This document shows positions 12,380-23,070 of a stretch of 64,000 nucleotides of DNA, piece after piece; position 1 is the first letter of the stretch, and each line of letters begins with the position of its first letter. The notes beneath the pieces are model-generated. The model was given only the letters and a program-made list of their open reading frames with translations. It searched no databases and was not told the DNA's origin. The stretch comes from Heliocybe sulcata (Eukaryota; Basidiomycota; Agaricomycetes; Gloeophyllales; Gloeophyllaceae). The stretch covers positions 1-64,000 of the forward strand of contig ML213505.1 of the NCBI GenBank assembly GCA_004369045.1. Reading direction: 5' to 3'. Both the position numbers and the translations under genes were made by a program.

Positions 12380-12700
12380 GTATACGGGCACTGCGAAGGT
12401 GAAGCCATTCCTGCTCTTTATCCCAATGGTCTGCAGCGACCAGCTCGAACTCTCTGCTGTTATCTAAGTTCTGCAGCGTTTTACGCAGACATTGATAGTT
12501 TTGGTCGTCTGTGACGGACAAGTGGCTGACTTAGCCCATAATATCGATGATCTACGATGGGAAACCAGTTCGAGCGCGCGGGACTCTTGGGGTAGATTGG
12601 GACTTACAATCGCATCTGGCCTGCGGACAAGGGCCCTCCATTGGCACTCCTGGTAGACGGTAACGATCTTCAGGAAGGCAAACAGAACCTCAAGAAGCAC
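12380..12700 (-). pseudogene. Decayed O-methyltransferase (fourth copy), 3' half
   Basis: On the minus strand, 12655-12590 encodes YQECQWRALVRRPDAIV, a worn match to the end of exon 3 in the intact copies (YLEYCKTLVRKGGVIV). From about 12546 it continues IIDIMG, a stop, then a run containing LSVTDDQNYQCLRKTLQNLD, matching exon 4 of copy 2. The Asp-Asn metal pair has become Asp-Ile and the conserved GARSWDGF end is frameshifted. Exons 1 and 2 are missing. It lies between copies 2 and 3 in the same orientation, as expected for a dead tandem duplicate. Confidence 0.7.
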
Positions 12701-12813
12701 GATGATCACGTAGTGTCAAAGAGTGGGGGTTTATACGCTTCGGCTGACCTGGCCGCTGCCAGGCGACAAGTCATTCAACTCGCTAGTCTTACAAAGAGAG
12801 ATGGGAGAACGCT

Positions 12814-13694
12814 CTACTTCCGCACTATGAAAGTAAATCCATCCCAGCTTCTAGCTCCGACCCTCTGCATCGTGGTCGCCTCATAGAACTCGGTGTTGTT
12901 TCCCAAGAACTCCAGCGCCTTGCGACATTCATTGATAAAGTCGTAGTCTGTCACGGCGGTGTCGCTAACATAGCCACCGAAGACCATGTTGTCGATGATC
13001 TGCGAACCGCTGGTCAGCTATCCGTACCTGTCAAGATTAAATAAAGGGACATGACATACAATGAGGCCTCCCTTGCGCAAGAGCGTCTTGCAGGACTCAA
13101 GGTAGTCGACGTAGCCGAACTGGCAGTCCATGAAGACCATGTCAAATTTCTGCGCGGGGTCCAGCTTGGCTATCGACTCTGCGGCAGGGCCGACGAGGAC
13201 TTTGACCTTGGAGGAAAGACCGGCGTGCTCAATGTTTTGCTTCGCGACCTGAGAAGGAGGTCAGTCTGTAGGCCCTTTAGGCGGTCTGAACGTGGTCATT
13301 GGCGTACCTCAGCATGCTTGGGTTTCAACTCGCAGGTGATCAGCTCACCGTCTTCTGGGAGTGCGCGCGCCAACCAAATGGCCGAATGCCTGTCATTCAG
13401 ATATCAAACCACCGCAATATTAGCTTTAAAACAAGTACCGGCTCACCCTCCCAAGGTTCCCAGCTCGAGGATCCTCTTGGCGCCGATCGCCTTGGCCTGC
13501 AGCTGGAGGTACCTGCCCTCGTTGGGGCCGATAGAGATGGCAGGCAGACCGTTCTTCTCGCTGTTCTTGGTACAGAAGTCGATGGCCTCGTCATTCTCGA
13601 CGCCTTTCAGGAGGAACGAGTTGTGGTAGTTCTCTTCGCGCACCCACCGCTCATCTACGAAGGGTTCCCAGCTTAGAGCAGCGGACTGCGACAT
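12814..13694 (-). CDS. O-methyltransferase-like protein (copy 3), altered active site
   Basis: Four exons (13694-13447, 13389-13308, 13248-13060, 12999-12814) join in phase to 234 residues with the same structure as copies 1 and 2. Motif I (ILELGTLGG) and the exon 4 Asp-Asn pair (IIDNMVFGG) are kept. In exon 3 the motif that reads FMDADKAGY in the paralogs reads FMDCQFGY: one residue is lost and the catalytic Lys is gone, while the first Asp remains. The exon 1-2 junction reads GGHSAIW instead of GGYSTIW. The rest is well kept, including the end GARSWDGFTFIVRK. It may bind SAM with changed or no methyltransferase activity. Confidence 0.85.
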
Positions 13695-13765
13695 CGTGGA
13701 TAGCAATGGAGAGTTGAATAGGGTATGCTAGCGCTGGTGATGTCTATTGCGCGGAATGACCCCAG

Positions 13766-13775
13766 CTTATATATA
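13766..13775 (-). promoter_or_regulatory. TATA box of O-methyltransferase copy 3
   Basis: TATATATAAG on the minus strand, about 72-81 bp upstream of the ATG at 13694, in the same CCCAGCTTATATAT context as copy 2. Confidence 0.55.
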
Positions 13776-13912
13776 TCTGTATGCTTTCTTTAGGGACTTC
13801 ATCCCGGTCTCGTTCAACTACTGGTCTACCCATGTCTTTGGAAGTTCGACCAATCATAGTGCAGCCGTCACACGGCGTCAGGATCCGCCGTCGGCTGTCA
13901 TTCTCTCATCAT

Positions 13913-13929
13913 TATCTGATAAGATGGCA
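13913..13929. promoter_or_regulatory. Shared upstream element of the O-methyltransferase genes (copy 3)
   Basis: TATCTGATAAGATGGCA, 219 bp upstream of the ATG of copy 3. It contains TGATAAG, a good GATA-factor site. Confidence 0.5.
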
Positions 13930-15263
13930 ACGCTCCGTCATGAGCAACTAGCATCACTCAGGACTTTTCCTGTTCTTGGTACTGGGCAGGGTACACGCCA
14001 TCGTCGCCATGACGCGTCGACTCGGCGGCAAGAAAGACGTGAATTAGCTGCATGTGTCTAGCTATAGCGCAGCCCAGGCCTCACATCGTCCTTCGCTGAT
14101 TGTCACGTTCGCCGCACGAATTATGGACTGTCATGTGATAAAGGGGTGGAGACCTGTCTTCCCAAACAGGGCTTTCAGGTTCTCCGCCGATTATGCACAC
14201 ACACGGTGACTGTACTCATATTTGTTGTCGGTAACGTTGGGTGAAACTTCTTCAGTGTCACTCAGGACCTCACATTGTGCTGCGTCCTACGCAGGAACAG
14301 CGTCGAAAGCACACCTTGCCGAGGACAACACGATCCGGACCTGGTGTATCTGCTCTGGCGGCCAGATATCTCTGAATGATGACTCAATTATAGTCAGAAG
14401 AGTGGCACAGCAATCTTTCTACCGTCGCACAGGACACCGTATGCCCCTTCTCAGACCCACGAGTTTCAGAATGCCCGTTTGAGCGCGACCCTTCTGCAGA
14501 GCAATGCCGTGTACGAACCTGTTATTCTCATATGCTATGTCCGGCTTGAAATCCTGTGCGCTCGACTCTGCCAGAAACAGAGGACTGCTCGCTGTTGCCA
14601 ACATGCGAGCCGACCAGTGATGTCTACTGCGGAGGTCTCAACGGATATGCTACGCCTATCGTACTCAGCCGTGCTTCTCTTTCTAGAGACCCCTGCGCGT
14701 AAGGCTTCAGGTCTGCTGCTGACAAGGACTGAGCGAAAGTCCAGCCACTGCACTGACGCCATGTCCGAGCACCGACAGCTGAAGCGCTGGGTTTCAGTCA
14801 GTGTCTGGCAGCTGATCTTGCGGGAAACTCCAGTATATTGGATAGCAGGCGAGTCTTGTTATTCTGCGCGGCTGGGCGGTGATAGATCTCATGAACCTCA
14901 AATACCAGGAAACGGGCCCAACAGATCTCTAACCCGCTCTGCTGCTGTCCGGACTAGTCTCTGGAGTCGGTAGAGTCGTGGCTTGCAAAGCGCGAGAGAG
15001 ATCGGAAAATAACTCCCACCGAATATGATTTCGGATTGGCCGAACGGAATTCCAGAGGGAGTCTCGGAATACCCACCTTCGCTCACTGGCTTGTTCAGAT
15101 GTCTGTCCCTGCTCTCTCTGGAACCTCAGCAAAGGCTGTAGTCGAGCATACCGGAATTCCGGGCACCGTGAGGGCGGATTATGCCTCCGTTGAAGGACGC
15201 CCCATTCTCGATTATAAATTGGCATGATTGCCTCCACCCCCCCACTGACCATCTTCCGCAAAT
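13930..15263. other. Gene-poor spacer upstream of the MFS gene
   Basis: No coding region or RNA gene could be supported. It contains the second copy of the repeated block described for 11.67 kb (here about 14256-14345) and otherwise short chance frames only. Confidence 0.45.
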
Positions 15264-16989
15264 ATGTCTCCTTCACCGCGAACGAGTAGCAACTCTCATG
15301 CAACACTCTCGGACGTCTCTACTCAGCTATCTCGTATCGAGCGACTGCGCGCGAAATTCAAGCCTATTATCATAGCCATCTTTGCTGGCTCCATGACACT
15401 GGACATCTTCAATGTCACGGGCTTGGTCTTTGCACAGAGTTCAATAACCGAGCAATTTGGTATCAGCGAAGCGGAAGCAAGCTGGACGCTCAGCGCATAC
15501 TCGCTTACCTTTGGAAGCTTCTTACTCCTAGCCGGACGAGCTGGTGAGCGTTCCGCCTCTAAATTATACGGATCTGCTTTATTGACGCGTCCGTTAGGGG
15601 ATATCTTCGGTCACAAACAGATCTACACTGTCGGCCTACTGTTTTTCTCGCTATTCGCGGCGTTGACAGCGGGCATAACTTCGTCCTTGATCGCGTTGAT
15701 CATTCTGCGAGCGTTTCAAGGTATTGCTGCAGCAGCCACGATCCCAACCGCCTACGCTCTTGTTGCAACAAGCTTCCAAGGCAAGGCTCTAGAGATGGCT
15801 GTCGCAGGGCTGGGTGCTTGCCAATGCATAGGTGTCATTGCAGGAGTTGTTCGTGGGTCATGACGCCGCATCGCTATTGTCGCCCGTTAACGAGACTTCA
15901 CAGTAGGAGGCGCGTTCGCAGGAACATCCATTGGTTACAGAGGTCTTCTCTGGCTCTCCTTCGGGCTGGGTGTCCTCTTCGGCTTCCTCGGATTTCTCCT
16001 CATTCCACCGACGCCATCGCGCCTCAAGGATATGCAGTCACTTGATTACGGAGGCGCCGTGATCGCAACAAGCGGAGCATCACTGCTCGTCTTAGGCTTC
16101 ACAGAAGCACAAGCTGGATGGAATAGGGCGACTGTCATAGCGCCTATTGCCGTGGGTGGTGTCGTGTTTGTTCTCTTCGGTCTCTACGAAGAGGTAGTCC
16201 TTCAGCGATGGATGAAGGGAGTAGAGCCGTTGATTCCTCGGCGTGTCTGGAGCTACAAGAACCTGGTGCCGATATTGGGAGTCACTAGCTGCTATTACGG
16301 CGCATTCTTCATCCTCATTCTGAATGGCTCTCAGTTCTATGTCAACGTGCAGCATGTAAGTAGCCCATATGGTCATGACGTCTCGAATGCATGGCTTGAC
16401 CTGACGCATCTTTCACTAGCGATCTACTATCATATCGGCGGTGCAGTTCCTGCCCATAGCAGCAGGAGCATTCCTCCTGATGCCGATCGTAGGCCACTTC
16501 TACAACCACCGCTTCATGCCCCCGAAGTGGGTGATCGCGTTCGGGCAGTGCCTATGCCTGGCCGGCGTAGCGCTCTTCTCGCAAAATCAAGTGGACAGCT
16601 CCTACTGGCACTGGGGTTTCGCTGGATTGGTGTTGTTCCCCTTCGGCGCTTGCACCTTCTTTGTCAATTTTCTGAACATCGCTTATGCTAGCGCGCCACC
16701 CGAGGAGCAAGGGCTGATATCTGGCATAGTCCAAATGGCGGCGCAGGTGGCAACGGCTTTGGCCTCCGGTATTGCCAGCTCGTTCATATCGGGTGGTACA
16801 AGGGAACAGCTGCTTGAGCAGTACCGGCGCAGTTTCTATCTTGCCGTCGCACTTGCTGGACTTGCTGTTGTGATTGCAGCCGTCTTCATCCGGCCCATTC
16901 CTCCGAAGCCGAAGAAAAGCACGGACGAAGAGAGAGTAAGCAACGAGATCCAGCGAGGGCGGAGGAGAGCAGCTGACACAGTCGAATAA
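15264..16989 (+). CDS. MFS transporter, DHA2-like (14-TMS) family
   Basis: Four exons (15264-15543, 15598-15852, 15904-16355, 16420-16989) join in phase to 518 residues, typical for the DHA2 drug:H+ antiporter type. After a hydrophilic N-terminus, hydrophobic segments follow throughout. Between TMS2 and TMS3 the motif LLLAGRAGDIFGHK is the family signature (motif A) and is restored across intron 1. LILRAFQGIAAAATIPTAYALV is typical of TMS4. The C-terminus is a charged cytoplasmic tail (KPKKSTDEERVSNE). It should sit in the plasma or vacuolar membrane and export a small molecule in exchange for protons. The substrate is unknown. It resembles Atr1-type exporters in motif style. It lies near the OMT genes, but co-function is only a guess. 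Confidence 0.88.
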
Positions 16990-17258
16990 TTGTATACATT
17001 CCTGATGTATACGGTGCAGTCGTAGGCCAATAACAAGGACGACCCGTACGGACATCGCTCAGCTGCTGGTTTAGACAGAGCGGGACGATAGCCTATACTA
17101 ATTTTGATTCTGCTCGGTTCCGTCGTGCGTGTGGAAGCGTCAAAGCTCGAGATAGTGACTTCAGCCACAGTGGGATGAGGTAGCAGGCCACATTATACAA
17201 CCTAGAAATACAGATTATATTCATCCAATATTGCACCTTTCTCGGCACCCATCGTACG

Positions 17259-18224
17259 TCAGCCACTAGGAGGGAAGGGAGAGTAAGGGGGGAAGGGGAT
17301 TGGGATAGGTAAATGACTGTATGTCGGAGATGGGAACTGTACTTGAATATTGAAGACCGGATAATAGTAGGGCGTCGTATAAGACGCTCTACGCTCCTTA
17401 GCAGTCAACTTCGGCGTCTGCAACACCCAATATAAGTACGTCAGGAAAGCAAGGGTAGCGCAGGAGAAGACCCACGTAAATTCCGATCCCAACGTGGTCT
17501 TCTGCGCGTCTGAGCAGGCATACGCTGGCTTTGTCGAAGTGGTCTTTACTTGCGTACACGACATCCACCTTGACTTCGATGTCCGAGCTGTTGCCCATTG
17601 TGAAGTCCATAGTTCCCTGCGGGAGCGTGCCCCGACTGAAGAAGAACAATTTCGTCGTATGGGATAAGGAGAAGGACGCTGTGGCATTGTGAATATGGGG
17701 CTGCAACGGTTGGGACCGCCATGGCCATGGTCGCTTAGGTTTGGGTTCCGTTGTCGAGTTGGTGCTGGAAGAGAAGAACAGGGGTTCTTGGGACCCCAAG
17801 TGAGTGTGATTGAACGCGGGGCTGTAGATGCAACGAATGACTTCGCCGTCACTTTGCTCCGGTACGGCGTACTCTATGTCCGTAATCACCTGCCCGCATA
17901 TGTCAGCACGCTGACGCGAGACCACGTCCAAAGAGCACTCACTTTGACGTATTTCGTGTATTCTGCCGAAAACACGACTTTGAGGATTAGTCCAAACACT
18001 GTCCAGATCACGATTGCTGTGACCAACGCCCGAAAGAATCTCTTCTCCGCCGAGATACTATCGCCTTCTGGTTCTGAAGGGTAGTACGGATTCGCGGCAT
18101 GATAGCCAGCCTGAGCGTACGGCGGAGGAGGGCTGGGCAGCTCCTCCTGTCCTGCTTCCAAGTCTCCATTGTACTGGCTCTTAGTCGGCGATACAGGCTG
18201 ATCGTCCTCCGGCAGAATAATCAT
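17259..18224 (-). CDS. Single-pass membrane protein with DUF7330-like domain
   Basis: Three exons (18224-17943, 17889-17476, 17417-17259) join in phase to 284 residues. The N-terminus is acidic and Pro-rich (MIILPEDDQP, then PSPPPPYAQAGY). A single hydrophobic segment, FFRALVTAIVIWTVFGLILKVVF, at about residues 67-90 anchors it. The exoplasmic or lumenal part carries the beta-rich pattern SFSLSHTTKLFFFSRGTLPQGTMDF, then DKASVCLLRRAEDHVGIGIY, and ends FNIQVQFPSP, which matches the fungal DUF7330 pattern as I recall it. The first ATG of the frame is used since no upstream ATG is open. Function is unknown and no partner gene is evident. Confidence 0.7.
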
Positions 18225-19245
18225 CTCGTCCGCAAGTCGTTGGGCACGCTCTGGGTACAAATCGAGAGGCACGGAGGTAAGGGGATCCTAGCCCTGCAGC
18301 CCGACTGCGCAGATGCAGGAGAGTATACATGGGAAAGGTTGCTGTGTTGACTAGCAGTGCGCAGCAGGCACTAGTTACGAGTCCTGAGTTTACGAAGGAT
18401 GAGTCTTTGCATGCATTTTTTGGGCGCGCTGCCGAACGTTCCCGCCGTGGAAAAGTAGATGCCGAGTAATCGGAGTATGAACGTCTTTGTAGTTATCAAT
18501 ACACTCAAATGAAACCCCGCCCCTATTGAGACTACAAGCGGAGTACGAAACGCGTTTTGTAGTGGTCCCGATCACTAATTCTTGTCGGTCTCCATGATGC
18601 TCACTCTTTTGCACCTCAAATTTTGAATATAAGCATATGAGAATGGGACCTGCGTACTGGAATATTTTCAAGATTTTATCACCCCTTTAGCATCCCTCAC
18701 CCTTCAAACCTGTCGAATTCACCTCTGTTACCGTGGGAATACGCGTTGAATGGGACTTGTAGTCGGTGGCGCAGGTCAGTTGAGCCCGATTCTATGGCAC
18801 GATGCGTGAAGTATATTCAACTGGAGGGTTTTATTTACCGGGATCACTGTAGTATTATATGTATAGTATTATATTTAGTGTTACTTAATCACAACGCTAC
18901 CACAGGACTCGTAAAAATGCCACGTGAGCGGTGGCCGGCTACCCCCAAGTTGGTTTAGCGCCCGAGAGTTAACTGAGTGGCAACTGGCAGGAGTTCATCC
19001 TTGGCTATGTAGCAGGAACTAAAGCCTCTTTCAAACAAAATAGCTGTCTCTTGACCGTCTCTACATACATTTCATTCAGTTCACCATCATATATCATGAA
19101 ACGGTACCAAATCCGCGTAACAGCATCCTCAATTGTGGACTCCGACTGGGTGCTGCCCACGGAAGAGAACATGAATAGATAGCAGGGTACACTATAGTAC
19201 ATGGTTTCTACATGGCACGATACCAAGGTATTGGCTTGACCCATG
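18225..19245. other. Intergenic, 1 kb
   Basis: Promoter side of the DUF7330-like gene and 3' side of CTF18. No gene seen. An AT-rich near-repeat (tagtattatatgtatagtattatat) sits at about 18852-18876. Confidence 0.5.
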
Positions 19246-22200
19246 TCATAACATGAACGATGCCATTTTCACGGGTTTCCGGACGGCTGCAGAGTTTCCT
19301 TCATGGAACTTATAGCTGACACGGTACTTGGTTTGCGGCGCGCTGCCCGAGCCTCCTTTCCCAGAAGGAGCAATGGGTTTCGTGATGGGCCTCCCGAAGA
19401 AGTCGACAGGGGGCTATGCCGACGAATCTTAGTTGGTTGAACACCTCCAGGCTACGAGTTACTTACCCTGTCGGCGATATCCACCTTGATATCAGCAAGT
19501 GTATCTTTCGCTGGGACTCGGGATGGAGGTAGCTGGTATGGCCTCATGAGTTTGCCATCCTGCTCTACCCCTTCCGTGTCACCACGACTCTCGTCTTGAG
19601 CTTCTTCGGGCGGCGCGAATCTGCGTATTGATGGATAAATATAGAACAGGACAGAACGGATAACACTCACGAATTCCGGTATTTATCAACAGCTACGGCG
19701 TGATTCACGATTGACTGAGCCTCCACCTGAAGGAGTGGACGAGATCAGCCACAATCTTCTAAGCGGCGTCAACCACTCACCTCTGCTGCCACCAGCTGTC
19801 GGACTGCATACCTTGACGCGGATATGTCCGAGGTACGCTTGCCATCGTAAGTGACGAAGACGTCTATCGGTCTGGAGCACATGTTCAATTCGCAGTTCGG
19901 CGATTGCAGTTGACGCACTCACGGCTCAAGTCTGTATACCAGCTGGGCGTCTTCCCCTTTGTCTTGAATAAACTGCAAGTCCATGGACACCATGACATCC
20001 ACCAATCTGGAAAGGAGCGCTTTCTCTTCAGGACGGATAACCTGCCTGTTGACCTGAATGGTATTTCATTAGCAACACGCGTTAGATCCAGCGGGAAAGG
20101 ACGTACTGGTCGTAAAGGCGGAGAGATGATCCTGTTGATATAAGGCGCGAACTCGAGCCGCAAGACCTGTTCGGAAGCGAGATGGCGGTAGTCTCCACCT
20201 CTGCGACCGCAAGCCAGACGGAGGCATCTCGACAGACTTTGATATATCTCCTCATTGGTCTTCGTCTTGAGATAATTCTAAAGCCAACGTTAGCTTGTCC
20301 GGGCACCTCCTAGACAGAACAGCGGCACCTCGTAATCATCCTTCGGGCGCTCTACTTTCGGCGTACCCCTTTCTTGAAAGAGTGTATAGAATGGAACAAG
20401 AAAGTAGGACAGGTAGGGCATCAGCGAATATTCTCGCTCGGAACGCATGGCTCCAGATAGATGGTCATATGCTGTTAGCCACCGGTTTGCCTTCTCGTAC
20501 CGCGAAAACGTAGCGTCGTGCCGACGGAGATTGGCATAATGCTCAAAGCAACCTAAGCACGAGGTAAAGCACCACTAAACAGATTAGAAAGACTCAACGT
20601 ACCCATTGCCACCTTGTCTGTAGAACCAGAGCCGTCAACCTCTCTGCTCAGACGATCGACGTAACGGGTCTCCTCTTCCTCAGTCAGGCCGGCCTCCTTG
20701 ACGCGCTTCTTGCTCATGGGCGAGAACAAGTCGTTCAGTACAGAGGTCATAGACGTGTCAGCCTCCTTCATGCCGATAGTAGCAGCGCGTATCGTCGTCT
20801 CCGTCACTTCCTGATTCCGTGCCTTTACGAACTGCACGGCGAGGACATCTCAGTCGGACAAGCCCATGTAGTGAGTGGTGGCAGAGGACGGACCTGCAGT
20901 GTATTGAGGCATCCTCTTAGGTCGCCCTTGGCTACTCCTACCAGTGCCGTCAACGCCCGCGAATCGGCCTTGAGGGCCTCATTTTCGCAAATTTCGCGCA
21001 GACGCTTGACTATGTATATATCCGCTGGACGATTAAAGCGGACGATGCGGGCATGTTGACGAAGCTTCGCGAGCGACGATGCGTATAGGTCGTTGCAAAT
21101 GCAAATGATGGGCCGTAGGAGGGGTCTGTTGGCTGACGGATCCTTCTTGCCGCCTGTGGAGGTCACTTCAATAAAAGATGGAGCATAAGGGTTGAATAAA
21201 CCGACGCTTCTTTCTCGGCTTGTCCGATGTTAGCTCTACCAGTTTGTGAACGAAGCCTCCGACCTGCAATCTCGTATTAGAGAGTCTATCTTTTGCATAC
21301 CAAGGCGACTTACATTCTCTCCGGATCCCGTCGCGCCGTCGATCTCATCAATTACAACGAGAACAGGTTTAGTGCCTCCCACAGCTGCACCCGCTTCGAG
21401 AGCCGGCCTGATACGGTCGTCCACTATTTGGCCAGATCGGGCGTCGCTGTCATAAGGTCAGCACTGGATACGAACTGGGCGCAGCGATATTTACCTAGCA
21501 TTGATCTCGAACACAGCGTATCCAGCTTGCTTCGCCACCACATGCGCAAGCGTCGTCTTACCAAGTCCTGGCGGCCCAGAGAGAAGTAGGATCTACGTCA
21601 CTAAGCTTCATTCTCACAGATGACTTAATTGTTAGAGACCTACCCTTTCCCTTGGTCGATGAAATTCGTCATTGTAATCGAGGTCCTGATCGTCCCGAGC
21701 CCTCTTCTTGCCTTTCTTCTTACCGAAAACGCACCAATCCCACTCCTTCACCCAGGCCATGGTCTCTCGATGGACGCGTTCGTCGCCAAGGAGATCGGCG
21801 AAGACTCTAGGGCGGTAGCGGTCTACCCATAGCTTGTCTTGGGAGATCTTGGCTCTTGAAGGTTCCTGGTGGTTTTCACTTTCGACTGTGGTCAGGAAAA
21901 GGTCATATATGGACTGAATAAATCTCACGGGTTCGCCAGTTTCGTCGCGGTCGTCAAAGATAACTGGTCCATCAGTCTGTGCAATGGGACATCCAGGAGG
22001 TTCCCCATCTGCTGCTGACGGCTACTGCTATCCGGCTATTTCACTTTTCAGCGCTAGTGCTGTTTTGGTGAGGGACAGGACACGTACATCTCGTCGTCTG
22101 ATCTCTCGCTTTCTCCGAATGTACAAGGGCTTCCCGTCGTAGGTAGTGGCCTTGATAGAAATTCGGGCCAACCGTTCGGCAGCAGAATCGCCGTTGAAGA

Positions 22201-22730
22201 GTGAGTCAGCGGGAATATCTGAGCTTTTGGCAGGATTCCCATATTCTCTCAAAATTTGCGATACGTTAGGTAGTGAGTCGTCTGCGGTCGAAGGCCGAGG
22301 TGAGTTGGGTGTCTCTCACAGATCTCTCTATACATATTACATACCTTGGGATAGTGGTGAGCAGGATTGCAACACTTCAAGTAGGGTTATTTGGGATAGC
22401 AGAATAAAAAGAGTAACCTGCACTCACAATCATTGCTCTGCGTCGTTCCAAGCAGACCATTGGACGTGAAAGCCTCTTCGACCAAAGTTTGCTCTAGTGT
22501 GGTAAATACGTACAGTTAACTCGCACAGAAGTCTGGATCTCACCGGTAGTATCGTAGAAGCTCGTCTGAAGCTCGCCAGAAGGCCTGTTCTCCAGCATTC
22601 CCGCGGACACGAGGGGGCTAGGAGCGAGTCCCAGTAGACCATTAGAGGTAGGCTCTGCATCTTCAGGTCTGTGCATATCTATGTCGCCTCCGAGGAGTCC
22701 AGTCGGCTGAAACATCTCCAGCTCGACCAT
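19246..22730 (-). CDS. CTF18: Chromosome transmission fidelity protein 18 (RFC-like clamp loader large subunit)
   Basis: A multi-exon minus-strand gene from the ATG at 22730 ([11 protein letters not shown]) to the stop at 19246. In order: a variable N-terminus; [24 protein letters not shown], the RFC-box start; Walker [10 protein letters not shown] (about 21578-21552); EINASDARSG; Walker [12 protein letters not shown]; a sensor region with [19 protein letters not shown]; and the conserved Ctf18 C-terminus, where exons give VDFFGRPI and finally [21 protein letters not shown]. Ctf18 with Dcc1, Ctf8 and RFC2-5 loads PCNA and supports sister-chromatid cohesion in the nucleus. Introns are 45-65 nt. 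Two MCB boxes lie just upstream. The identity is firm, though individual exon borders were not all checked. Confidence 0.93.
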
Positions 22731-22762
22731 GGTGGACAGTCAGTACTGGCGTAGCAGGCACG

Positions 22763-22804
22763 ACGCGTCTGTGGCGTTATGCCGCGTCTCGTGTTACGAC
22801 GCGT
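22763..22804. promoter_or_regulatory. Pair of MCB boxes (ACGCGT) upstream of CTF18
   Basis: ACGCGT at 22763-22768 and 22799-22804, about 33 and 69 bp before the CTF18 ATG. Both sit in GACGCGTC context. In other fungi MBF binds such sites and drives G1/S expression. The region also forms the 340-bp divergent promoter with the SAP kinase gene. Confidence 0.5.
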
Positions 22805-23070
22805 CCCAGAGTCCGCTGAGTCAGCTGCTCTGCCACAAATATGTTTGCCTTTATTTGCTCCCCTTTGCTGTGACCTCCATCGAGCTCAACAAACGACGAC
22901 GACGACGGCGGCGACGTCGGCACGTACGACGACAAACCCCCACCCCTCGCTGTTACTACTGATTCAACTTGCTTATTGATACTCTGGATCTCCTTAATTG
23001 TCTTAGGAGAGGCTAGCTGGCCACCACGTTCCGCGTGGCGCTTCTGTTGCATTGACATATCCCAATTGTT

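Noticed and set aside
18746-18958. 70-codon plus-strand frame
   Set aside because: AT-rich, no family features, in a spacer with simple TA-rich repeats.
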